Source of the DNA: a virus | Direction: 5' to 3' (one strand) | Virus record (IMG/VR): IMGVR_UViG_3300027782_006468 | Location: 1-64,000 of that record | Length of the DNA stretch: 64,000 bases | In this document: positions 24,421 to 34,300 of the stretch, piece by piece | How positions within the stretch are numbered: position 1 is the stretch's first letter | Layout: each line of letters starts with the position of its first letter | Made by a program: the position numbers and the translations under genes | Notes under the pieces: generated by a model | Databases searched by the model: none | Seen by the model: the letters and a program-made list of their open reading frames with translations, nothing else | Told to the model about the DNA's origin: nothing

Positions 24421-24444
24421 AAAACTAGAGACTCTTTTTTTTTT
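24404..24444 (+). terminator. Rho-independent terminator
   Basis: A hairpin with AGAG and CTCTAG on the left and CTAGAG and CTCT on the right, an AAAA loop, one mismatch and a run of ten T. The stop codon of the 24049 gene lies inside the stem. The A-rich left flank makes it work in both directions in principle. Confidence 0.8.
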
Positions 24445-24662
24445 GACTTCGATTTAAAGTTGCTCAAGATCCGATCCCGATCTCGATTAATTTTGGCGAG
24501 TTACTAAGGAATGTGTGGAAAACTAAAACCCACACTTGAAAGTCAACACAACTTTATTCTTTCAGTCTATCTCTGTGCCAGAGTCTCAAATTTGCCAAAT
24601 TTAAGAATAAGAGTTTTGCACTTTAGTTTATTTAAAGAACACGAAGTCGTGGCTAAGATTGA
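24445..24662. other. Gene-free stretch of about 220 bases
   Basis: No convincing coding frame or tRNA on either strand. The only long frame on the plus strand (24511-24780) overlaps the neighbouring gene antisense and has no ribosome site. The stretch has repeated GATC/CGAT words near 24468-24487 and short hairpins (for example CACGA...TCGTG near 24641). A small RNA or replication/packaging signal cannot be excluded. Confidence 0.35.
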
Positions 24663-25169
24663 TTACTTATTTTCTGGTAATGGTTTAAATTCAATAATAG
24701 GCTTTGAATCTTTTATAGGATCAACTTGTGGCTTCGAAGAGTCTGTAGCCTTGCTTGGCATCGTCTTTTTTGGATTTTGACTAGCTCCGCTAACAGCAGG
24801 ACAATTCATATCATCACAAGCTTTGTGATAACCTTCTTCATAGGAAATGGTTCGAACATAGTCAACTTGATCCATTCCACGATAATATCCACTATGCCAA
24901 ATTGAAGAAATTTCATTTTCTTCTGGTTTTACATTATTGACAATAGATAATATTCCTTCAATCTTTCCTTGTCCTTTTGCATTTTCCATCATGCCATCAC
25001 GATGACTATTTATTTGACTGTATAATAACTCTGTGTAACCGCTTTGTTGCAAACGATCTTTTTGATCCATCAAGTTAGTAATATCCTTATATGTGTCAAT
25101 TCGATAAATTTGATACGCATTGACAATCAAAGAAAATCCCAAAACAGTACACAAAACATAATTGCTCAT
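24663..25169 (-). CDS. Membrane-anchored protein, 168 aa
   Basis: An N-terminal transmembrane helix (YVLCTVLGFSLIVNAYQIY) with the rest probably periplasmic. The soluble part contains a helical region and a Pro/Lys/Ser-rich tail (ASQNPKKTMPSKATDSSKPQ). GGAG precedes the ATG. Could be a lysis or injection-related protein; no motif supports a choice. Confidence 0.6.
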   Translation of the reverse strand: MSNYVLCTVLGFSLIVNAYQIYRIDTYKDITNLMDQKDRLQQSGYTELLYSQINSHRDGMMENAKGQGKIEGILSIVNNVKPEENEISSIWHSGYYRGMDQVDYVRTISYEEGYHKACDDMNCPAVSGASQNPKKTMPSKATDSSKPQVDPIKDSKPIIEFKPLPENK

Positions 25170-25273
25170 CCCACTCTCCTCAAATTAAATAGTCCTTAAA
25201 TTCAGTAACGAAAAGTAAAATATCACATTTTTTTTTTAAAATCAAGTCATTGAGACAATTATTTTCATATTTC

Positions 25274-25291
25274 TTCCTTATATATAAGGAA
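25274..25291. promoter_or_regulatory. 18-bp perfect palindrome upstream of acidic-repeat gene
   Basis: TTCCTTATATATAAGGAA, perfectly self-complementary, lies 25 bases before the ATG at 25317 and just ahead of the AGAGGAG ribosome site. It contains a TATA-rich centre that could be a -10 element, so an operator over a promoter is plausible. Not seen elsewhere in the window. Confidence 0.4.
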
Positions 25292-25316
25292 AGACATTCC
25301 GTAAGAGGAGATTACC

Positions 25317-26285
25317 ATGGCGTTTAAGAAATTTAGAGAATATTTAAAAGACGAAAAAAATATCGTTGAAAAACCAGAAGTGCAAAAAGTTCCCGACTAT
25401 AAAGGACCTTCTAGCTCTGCTCCACCACAAGCAAAAATGGATAAAAATGCTGGTGGTCATGGTTACAAGGGTTCTGCAAAGCCTTACAGTGCAGGGAAAA
25501 ATGCTGCCAATCCAAACAAATCAGAAAAAGGATTTGCACACGAAGGCGACAAAGATCTGAAATATGAACCTAAAGTCGATGTCGATACTAAAGATCCAGC
25601 AAAAGGCGAAGAACTTAAATCTTGGCATAAATCCAAAAGTGTATCTGAATGGCTCCAAAAAACACGCAAATTAAGCAATGCTGGCTTTATAAAAGGAATG
25701 CAAAATGAAGGTATTGCCTATGGAGTTATAAAAGAAACTATAACCGAATGTGCAAAATCAAATAGAAATGTCGCTCAACTTGTCATGGAAATGAAACGAA
25801 ATAAATTGCTTAAATCTTTGATTTCTGAGATTTGCAGTCACGAATCTGCAATTCCTGCGATTCTTTCAGAAATCAAAAAAAATAGTTTGTTCTTAAAGTA
25901 CTTAAATGAATTTCATGATATGGACCATGATGAAAATAATAGTGATGATGAAGAACCTATGGAAATGGATGATGAAGAACCTATGGAAATGGATGATGAT
26001 GAATCCATGGGTGATGACGATGAATCCATGGGTGATGACGATGAATCCATGGGTGATGATGATGAATCCATGGGCGATGACGATGAATCCATGGATGATG
26101 ACGATGAATCCATGGGTGATGATGATGAATCCATGGGTGATGATGATGAATCCATGGGTGATGACGATGAATCCATGGGCGATGATGATGACGAATCTGC
26201 TCTTTCCAACCCAATTGGAAAACACCATGCAAGAAAAGCATTGAAAAAAATGGGACCACCACCCGGTCCTTCTAGTGAATTCTAA
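25317..26285 (+). CDS. Acidic-repeat protein with T4-CTS-like leader
   Basis: A 322-residue protein. The leader MAFKKFREYLKDE resembles the capsid-targeting leaders of T4 internal proteins. A Pro/Lys/Gly-rich disordered part follows, then a helical domain (about 105-200) and a long acidic tract with two MEMDDEEP units and nine DDDESM[GD] heptads (about 226-288). The end is basic and Pro-rich. Strongly acidic, leader-bearing proteins form the scaffold core in T4 (gp67, gp68); a scaffold or internal head protein is proposed. AGAGGAG precedes the ATG, with an 18-bp palindrome upstream. Confidence 0.6.
   Translation: MAFKKFREYLKDEKNIVEKPEVQKVPDYKGPSSSAPPQAKMDKNAGGHGYKGSAKPYSAGKNAANPNKSEKGFAHEGDKDLKYEPKVDVDTKDPAKGEELKSWHKSKSVSEWLQKTRKLSNAGFIKGMQNEGIAYGVIKETITECAKSNRNVAQLVMEMKRNKLLKSLISEICSHESAIPAILSEIKKNSLFLKYLNEFHDMDHDENNSDDEEPMEMDDEEPMEMDDDESMGDDDESMGDDDESMGDDDESMGDDDESMDDDDESMGDDDESMGDDDESMGDDDESMGDDDDESALSNPIGKHHARKALKKMGPPPGPSSEF
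25992..26180 (+). repeat. 21-bp tandem repeat, nine copies (DDDESMG)
   Basis: Nine in-frame copies of a 21-base unit coding for DDDESMG (one copy ends in Asp). Units differ only at synonymous third positions (GAT/GAC, GGT/GGC) and the one Gly/Asp change. The near identity means recent expansion or homogenisation, and copy number probably varies between relatives. Confidence 0.9.
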
Positions 26286-26290
26286 AAAAA

Positions 26291-26319
26291 GCAAGCTCCG
26301 AAAGGGGCTTACTTTTTTA
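26291..26319 (+). terminator. Rho-independent terminator
   Basis: A seven-pair stem AAGCTCC/GGGGCTT with a GAAA tetraloop, followed by ACTTTTTT. It ends the acidic-repeat gene and separates it from the glycosyltransferase operon. Confidence 0.75.
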
Positions 26320-26349
26320 TAGCAGGAGGCTTTATCATAGCAGGAGGCT
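26319..26349 (+). repeat. Direct duplication of a ribosome-site segment
   Basis: ATAGCAGGAGGCT occurs at 26319-26331 and again at 26337-26349 (period 18). Both contain the strong AGGAGG. The second lies directly ahead of the ATG at 26351. The first may be a standby ribosome site or a leftover of a local duplication. Confidence 0.7.
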
Positions 26350-26350
26350 A

Positions 26351-27043
26351 ATGATTTTACATGGAAGTAAAGAAAAAATCTTAATTTGTATGCCCACCTA
26401 TCACTCTAAAATGGAGTGGCTTGTTCGATCTGTAGATTCATTGCACTTTCAAACATATAAGAATTTTGATTGCTATGTTGTAAAAGATGGATGCTCAGAA
26501 TCATGCACATTTACCAATTTTGAAAAAACATGTATTGAATGTGCAGATTGCAAAAAAACAAGAATATTTTTTGAAAAAGTTTGCAAGGCAGATTCTAGAT
26601 TTAAATTTTTTACATTGCCAATACATCATAGCGGTGCAGGTTGGGGTCCAAGAAATTTTGCCATCATGAATACACATCACAATTACATTGGATATCTTGA
26701 TGATGATAATTGGTATGAAAAAGATCATATAGAATTACTTTATAAAACAATAACTGAAACCAAAAGCGACATGTGCTACACAGGAACCAGACTTTACGAT
26801 CACAACAAAAAAGTTGTCGGAGAAAGAATTCATAATGATATTCCAAAAGCTGGTTATATAGATACTTCTGAGATTATGCACACTAGATACCTTATAGAAA
26901 AACACGGAGGTTGGCGCTATGTAAAAAAGTGCAATGATTGGGATATAGTTTCAAGATGGGTTCCCGATGTGAAATGGAGTCACACCAACAAGGTAACACT
27001 TAATTTCTTTCTGAGGGATGGATGCGGAATACACAGGAAATAA
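26351..27043 (+). CDS. Family 2 glycosyltransferase
   Basis: A 230-residue GT-A enzyme. The nucleotide-binding strand is ILICMPTYHSKMEWLVRSV (residues 10-28). The metal-binding motif is GYLDDDNWYEKDHI (about 115-128). A four-cysteine insertion (CTFTNFEKTC, CADCKK) between them may bind zinc. It transfers a sugar to an unknown acceptor. AGGAGG lies just before the ATG. Its end overlaps the adenylate-forming enzyme gene by 22 bases, and that gene is followed directly by the giant cysteine-rich protein, the obvious acceptor candidate (inference). Confidence 0.8.
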   Translation: MILHGSKEKILICMPTYHSKMEWLVRSVDSLHFQTYKNFDCYVVKDGCSESCTFTNFEKTCIECADCKKTRIFFEKVCKADSRFKFFTLPIHHSGAGWGPRNFAIMNTHHNYIGYLDDDNWYEKDHIELLYKTITETKSDMCYTGTRLYDHNKKVVGERIHNDIPKAGYIDTSEIMHTRYLIEKHGGWRYVKKCNDWDIVSRWVPDVKWSHTNKVTLNFFLRDGCGIHRK

Positions 27044-28302
27044 AACAGTTCATCCAGAAGTGGAAAAACTTCACCGATCCTTCCACGCAAATTCCTTACG
27101 ACTACAAACCAATATGCAAAGATTTACTTCTACACGATGAAGAACTTGTTGTCGAAACAATAGACATACTGAAAAGAAACATATCGTCTTGGGCAGAAAA
27201 AAATTCCGAAATTTATGAAAGTAAAAAAGCCTTTACTTTTTTGGAAAAAAAAGATCTCAACGATAAAAGCAAATGGTATGTAAAATCCTTGGAAAAGGAA
27301 TCCATGCCAATGAAAAGTAGCGGAAGCACCACTGGCGAGGGATTTGAATACTTGCGATGGGAACCTTTCCTTTATTTCATCGAAGGAGAAAACCACTACG
27401 ACCTTATTCTGGATGAGTACGAAATACCACAGAACCCACACATCATGTACTTTTTTAATTCCTCGTTCGGAAGTGGTCCAAGACACATAAACAACACATC
27501 GAAAAGCAAGAACTTCATGGAACACCACGGAACGAAAAGAACCGCAATGGTTCATTATGCAAACACAAAACTCCAAAAAGAAAAAGAAGAAGTATTCCAA
27601 AAATATCTACTCAAGTATTTAAATGCAAAAAAAATGGATGTAATATTCGCTCCCGGTCCACAAATAAAAAAAATATGCTCTTATATAAAAAAGGAAAACT
27701 ATAAGGGTAAACTGTGCAACTTGTTAAGTAATAGCAATGAGAAACTTCTAGATGAGGATGCTAAGTTCCTTCTGGAAAACAAATATGTATCACATATATG
27801 CGACCACATGCGGTGTTGGGATGGTGGTGCTTCATTCTTCACATGCAAAGACAAGAACTATCACTTGATGGACAACCTTTCTTGGTGTGTCGAAAACGAA
27901 GAAAGACTTATATCAACCGATTACTTCTCCTTGGCTTGTCCTTTCGTAAAATTCTGGAATGGCGATAGGTGCAAGATAGGCGAGAAATACCAGAGATGTT
28001 CTTGCGGAAGGTTGTACAGAGATTTTAAATTCTTAGAGAATCGACCCTTCGCCATAAAAGGGCATTCGATCAACGAGTATAAGAAAAAGCTCATGGAAAC
28101 TGGTCTTACAGAGATAAAACAGGTGAATTGCGGAAATGATTTCATAGAGATCGTATCTAATAAGGAAATAGATCCATCCAAGAAAGATGAAGTTGCCAAA
28201 ATATTTAAGTCTCACAAGTTGAGATTCAAGGTTATTCCAGACCAAATATTGGCATCGCAAAAAGTACAGAACAGAAATCCATCTGGAAAGGATGGAGACT
28301 AA
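27022..28302 (+). CDS. ANL-superfamily adenylate-forming enzyme (PaaK/CapK-like)
   Basis: A 426-residue protein. Residues 98-108 (SSGSTTGEGFE) form the phosphate-binding loop of ANL enzymes. FNSSFGSGPRH and the later IGEKYQRCSCGRLYRDF segment match the layout of phenylacetate-CoA ligase and CapK proteins, where a Cys/Gly-rich loop comes before the hinge. The C-terminal 100 residues form the small lid domain. Such enzymes activate a carboxylate as an adenylate and pass it to CoA or another acceptor. The substrate cannot be read from sequence. The start overlaps the glycosyltransferase; the TAA is followed at once by the ATG of the giant protein. Confidence 0.75.
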   Translation: MRNTQEIKQFIQKWKNFTDPSTQIPYDYKPICKDLLLHDEELVVETIDILKRNISSWAEKNSEIYESKKAFTFLEKKDLNDKSKWYVKSLEKESMPMKSSGSTTGEGFEYLRWEPFLYFIEGENHYDLILDEYEIPQNPHIMYFFNSSFGSGPRHINNTSKSKNFMEHHGTKRTAMVHYANTKLQKEKEEVFQKYLLKYLNAKKMDVIFAPGPQIKKICSYIKKENYKGKLCNLLSNSNEKLLDEDAKFLLENKYVSHICDHMRCWDGGASFFTCKDKNYHLMDNLSWCVENEERLISTDYFSLACPFVKFWNGDRCKIGEKYQRCSCGRLYRDFKFLENRPFAIKGHSINEYKKKLMETGLTEIKQVNCGNDFIEIVSNKEIDPSKKDEVAKIFKSHKLRFKVIPDQILASQKVQNRNPSGKDGD

Positions 28303-31300
28303 ATGATAGATCCAAAACTGGTAGAAAATTGGAATATAATTTTCGCACTTGCCGACAAAGCTTGTGGGCATTTCGCAACATATGAAGCAATAGTCCTTGT
28401 GCCACGACCTTGTACCGGAGGGTCAAGTGCTTATTGGACTCTTGGTACTTCTTGTCCAGATGGTTGCACATCTTCTCCTCCTTCTGAATTGCCAACAAAT
28501 CCTCCATGCGATCCTAATTACCCTGATAATGGAACGGAAAATGACATAATCGGGTGCTGCGGAGGGATAGTTGAAGTCGAATGCACTGGAACCTGCTGTA
28601 ACTGTGGTGGAGTTCAATGCGAACCATCAGAGACATGCTGCGACAATGTTTGCGTGGACTTGCAAACGGATCATGACCATTGTGGCGGTTGCCCTATAGT
28701 TTGCGAACCTTCAGAAAGCTGCAAGAATGGTGTTTGCAAAGGCGCTTGTGCTTCGAGCAACTGCTCATGGACTTGGAGCGAAGGCTGTCAGGCTGATTGT
28801 GCTTATGTCCTCCTTGATGGTGTGTATGTGCAGAATCAATTTTGCACAGAAGGATCAAATTGCATTTGTCCTGCCGCTCCTGCCGTAACCGAATCATCAC
28901 CACTTTATGTATACATTTCTTGTGTTGGAAATCCAAGACCATCGGGTGTTTGGTCACAGACTTCGACATGCCCACAGGGATGCACCTGTCCAGAAGAAGC
29001 ACCAACGACAAATGGAACGACAAATGGTCAAGTTATAACCCATGAATGCGTCAGTTGCTCCCCTCCATGCGGAGAAGGACAAGACTGCTGCGGTGGCGAA
29101 TGCAAAAACATATATGAAGACAGCAATAATTGTGATGGTTGCGGAAATGTTTGCCCTGAAGCAACACCAACTTGCTGCAATGGCGAGTGCTGTGTGTCAA
29201 ACAATTGTTGTTCGGTTGATGGAACAAATACTTGTATTGATGTTATGAATGATCCAAATCATTGTGGTGATTGCATAACATTTTGCAGCGGTCCAGAAAC
29301 TACAACGCCACAAAAGTGTTGCCATGGCGAATGCAAATTCACAGAAACAGATAATGAAAATTGCGGATCTTGTGACTTTCCTTGTCCTGTCGGATACACA
29401 TGCTGTTTTGGTGTATGCAAAGAACTATATGGTGATGATCGCTTGAACTGTGGCGATTGTGGTAAAACTTGCCCTGTCGGAGAGTTTTGTAAAGATGGCA
29501 ATTGCGTAGACCCTTGTACGCTGGAGGAATGCTCATACACATGGGATGCACAAACATGCACATTCATGTACAATAACCCAAATGGGTATAAAATATGTTC
29601 TGGAACTGCGGTCATGAAATGGGTTCCAACTGGACCTCCTAGCGACCCTGATTCAATAACTGGTACATGTCCGGGTCGTTGGGATACAGTAGTTCCATGC
29701 GAATATTCAGATAACTGCGGTTGTATAAATGGGTATGGGTTTGAACAAACTATTGGACCATGCTGGGAATATACACAAGAATGCTATTGTGGTCAGAGAA
29801 ATGATGTAATCACTCCATGTGGCGCAATTTTCCCTGTTCTAGATCCAGTTATAGGTTGGGCAGGAGGAACATGGGAACAGTTAACCGACTGCGATGGTTG
29901 TCCAAAACCAGTAGATCCTCCTGCAATACCAGCCTGTATGGGACAAACTTACAGTTTCAACTGTGCAGGATCTTGGATCTACAGACCATGCCCAAGCTGC
30001 GTATGCCCAATAAACGAGCCACTTCGAGAAGGAACACCAAATGAAAAAGTTTCTTCTCCCTGTAAAAACTGTGATCCAGCTTGTGGTGCCAATCAAAAGT
30101 GTTGCAATCATGTTTGTAAAAACATACTTACAGATGTTCGTAATTGCGGAGATTGCGGAAGAGATTGCGGATCTGCTGCGGGAACCGCTTGCTGTAGGGG
30201 AACATGCGTAAACACACTTACAGAAGAACTTTACTGCGGAGGTTGCAATACCGTTTGTGCATGGTCAGAAACTTGTTGCAATGGTTTTTGCAAAGATACT
30301 CACACAGACCCTGCTAACTGTGGTAGTTGCGGACATCCTTGTGCTGCTGGCGAAGTTTGCTGTAATAGTTTTTGCGTAAACACAAATACCGACAGAAATA
30401 ACTGTGGAAGTTGCCCATTTGTATGTCCCAACGCAGATAAGTGCATTGACGGAAGATGCGTTCCATGCGACCCCCCATGTCTAGAAGCTGGAACCGCTTG
30501 CTGCAACAATTCATGCATCGACATATTGTCTGACGAGAACAACTGCGGTGGTTGCAACATACCCTGTGCTGGCAAATGCTGCAATGGGTCTTGCGTATTA
30601 GATTTGAACACCATGTACAACTGTGGTGATTGCGGAATAGCGTGTCCGCAAATGATCAACCAGATCAATCTGTGGCAGTGCTGCAATGGTCAGTGCAAGA
30701 ATCTAAAAACTGATCCAGAAAACTGCGGTTTTTGCGGAAGAGTATGTCAAGAGCCTCCGGGTGACACATTTAAAGTTCCAAAATGTTTCTTGGGAAACTG
30801 TGCAGAACCAGAATGTGTATGTTTGGGAGGGGAAACCCCCGGACCTGACGATGTTGTTTTCGTATCCACATGCCTTGGGAACACGATAAGCTGTGAGGGG
30901 TCTTGTTATTTTGAGAATGTGGGCGGAAGTTGGGTTCTTCATGAAGAGCCGGGCGGAACTGGATTTTCTGGATCTTGCGGAAAAGAACCAGACTACACAT
31001 ATTGTGTTGATGACAAATATGCCTGTGTTGGAGATATATATTATTGCGTAAAACCCATAGAAGGACAAGATATGCCAACTTATTGTATACCAAAACCATC
31101 ATTTGACCCATTAGCACAAGCACTAATCGGATCGTATATCGGAGCAGAAAACTGTGCTGCTGGTTGCAGCGGGGATGGAAGCTGTCCAGACGGTTGTGCA
31201 AACGGATTGACCTGTTGTAATACGGAATGCGTGGACACGCAAACGGACAGTGCCAATTGCGGTGGTTGTGGTGGCGGTCCTTGTGCCTCTGATGAGACTT

Positions 31301-34300
31301 GCAAAGACGGAGCTTGCACGGGTTGCCCTTCTCCATGTGCCGAAGACGAATCGTGCTGCGAAGGAGGAACGACATGCTGCAAGGTCTGCTGTAATGATGG
31401 GTGTTGTGCGGATACCGATCATTGCGGAGAAGGTGGTGCATGCACTCCATGCGAATGTACCGCTGGACAAACCTGCTGCGGTCCTAATTGTTGCGATCCG
31501 GGAAAAGAATGCTGTGGTTCTGGAAGTAGTGCAACATGTTGCACCGGAGATCAATACTGCGATGGAACTGGACACTGCGCATCATGCAACCCAGTATGCT
31601 ACCCGAACGAAACATGCTGCGGTGCGTCTGGATGTATAGCAAACAAGTGTGGCGACTGTCCTAATTCGTGTCCAGAAGGAATAGTTTGCTGCGGTCTTCC
31701 TCACCACGAGGTGTGTTGCGGCGAAGGTCAAACTTGTGTCGATAATAAATGTTACGGATGTACGCCTCCTTGTTCGGAAAGTCAAGATTGCTGCGATGAG
31801 GTGTGTACCGAACTTGGAACCGACACAGATTGTACTGGTTGCGGTGCAGCTTGCGGAGAAGGAACAAAATGTTGCGGTGGCTCATGCATAGATGTGATGG
31901 ATGATGTGAACAATTGTGGTGGTTGCGGTGTCGTGTGCGAGGAAGATGGTGCAACTCCTCTTTGCTGCGATGGAACTCCGACAGCAAATGGAACGAATGA
32001 AAATTGCTTGAGTTGCGGAGACACAGCCGATCCAGACAATGCGACAAACCCTACATCATGCTGTCCTAAAGCAGTTGTTGTTGCTGGCGCTCCAGACACC
32101 TCGACTTTCTTTGTTACCGCTACAAACAGTGACGACAAGAATTGCGGTGGTTGCGGAAATGTTGCTGACACATCGCCACAAGTGCAAGAAAAATGCTGTG
32201 CGGGTGAAATCGTTAGCCTTTTGACTGATCCAGACAACTGTGGAGGGTGTGGCGTTAGGGTTGTTGATCCTATGAGTTGCTGTCCAAGTTGGGGTCCGCC
32301 AAATCAGTTTGGCGATCTACCAACACCAACCTCTGGTCCAGTAAACACACAAACAGACAACGACCATTGCGGCGGTTGCAACATCCCATGCAATCCAATA
32401 GAAACTGGTGATGACTGCCCACCTCCCGGCGCTCCACCAACGACAAAATGCAAGGATGGCACATGTGTGCCATGCGGAACATGCAAGCTTCCGACAGAAC
32501 AACAACAAGCACAATTGTTGGGATCTCAACCAACTGTATGGGGGTCACACACGACCATACCATGCACCTATGACGGATGTCCTATGCCGGTAACCGATCC
32601 GCCAACTCCTGCCCCTCCGGGGAAAACATGCTTCGGTGGCTGTGACTACAAAGCGGTAGGAAATGTTGGAAACCTGTCATGGGAACTGGTTGGTTGCGAA
32701 TGCTACGACTCTTGCACACTTCCAGAATGCAACGCCTCAAATCCACATGCCACTCCATGTCCAAGTGTTGGAACCTGTTCTGGAGAAGGACCTTGCGGCG
32801 GATGCCTTTATGACGACTATGACCATCCTTCTGCATACAAATGCTTCGCGCCATGGGGTCATGATACTGTTAGCTGCGGGAGTCTCTATAACTATAGTAG
32901 TACATTTGGCTATTGCTGTACGAAAGACGCAAATCATCCAAATGGCGGAGTTCTATGTCTTAGTGGCAGTTGTTCAGGTGCTGCGGGAGACTGCGAACCT
33001 TGCGGCGGATCATGTGCCGCAGGACTTACATGTTGCGGGGTTTTTCCGAATGATGTGTGTTTGAACCTGAAAACGGATGAAAGTCATTGCGGATCATGTA
33101 CGAATGTTTGTGCCGCAGGAGAGACATGCTGTAATAGCTCATGTAAAAATACCAACACAGACAATAACAATTGTGGCGGTTGCGGTATAAAATGCAGTGG
33201 AGTTTCGGAATGTTGCAATGGCAGCTGCAAAGTTCTAAACACTCCAACTAATTGTGGTGCTTGCGGAATAGTATGTACTGTCCTTGAACCACTCTGTTGC
33301 AACAATAACTGCACACCGTCTGATGAATTCAACTGCGGAGGGTGCGGAAGAACATGTGATGCTGGTGAAAAATGTTGTGATGGTGAATGCACAGAGGTGA
33401 TGGGCGATGACGAATCTAACTGCGGTGATTGTGGCTTTACTTGTGCTTCTAGTGGAACTTGCTGCTCTGGCGAATGTATCGAAAACCAATGCGGAACATG
33501 TCCTACTGCATGTACCGAAGGTCAGGGATGTTGTGGTACGCCTCCAAATCTAACTTGCACCGATCTTGGAACAGACGAAAACTGTATCAGTTGTGGCAAT
33601 GCTTGCGCTGCAGGAACGAAATGTTGCTTTGATGGAGTTGAAAACTTATGCATATCAGTAATGGGTGCTGATAAAAATAACTGTGGCGATTGTAACATAA
33701 TTTGTGAAAATAATGAACGATGTGAAGACGGTGTATGCATAAATTTAAGTGAAGGGTGTGATCCGGAATGTGTTGAGGGAGAAGAATGTTGCGAAGGAAC
33801 TGCCTGTTGTAGTCTGCCAGAATTTCAATGTTGCTCTGGCTCATGTACTGCCGTTTTCTCTTTCCAAACAGATAGTTCCAACTGCGGAAGTTGTGGAAAC
33901 GCTTGTGCTGCTGGCGAGCAATGTTGCAATGGCGATTGTATTGCCACTAGCTCTTTCCAAACAGATGAATCTAATTGCGGAACTTGTGGTAACGCTTGTT
34001 CCGGAAGCCAAACTTGTTGCTCTGGCTCATGTATCGCCACTAGCTCTCTCCAAACAGATGAAGCAAACTGCGGAACTTGCGGAAACGCTTGTGGTGCTGG
34101 TGAAACATGTTGCTCTGGTGTTTGTAAAGCACTTCAAACAGATGAAGCTAATTGCGGAACTTGCGGAAACGCTTGTGGTGCTGGTCAAGAATGTTGTAGT
34201 GGTGTTTGCAAAGCCGTACAAACTGATAGTTCCAACTGCGGAACTTGCGGAAACGCTTGTTCCGGAAGCCAAACATGTTGCTCTGGATCATGTATCGCCA

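Noticed and set aside
24511-24780. Plus-strand frame of 89 residues
   Set aside because: No ribosome site, no recognisable fold, and its second half is antisense to a membrane-protein gene with a good start.
25902-26294. Antisense and shifted frames across the DDDESMG array
   Set aside because: They are mirror images of the 21-base repeat and give low-complexity products; no start signals.
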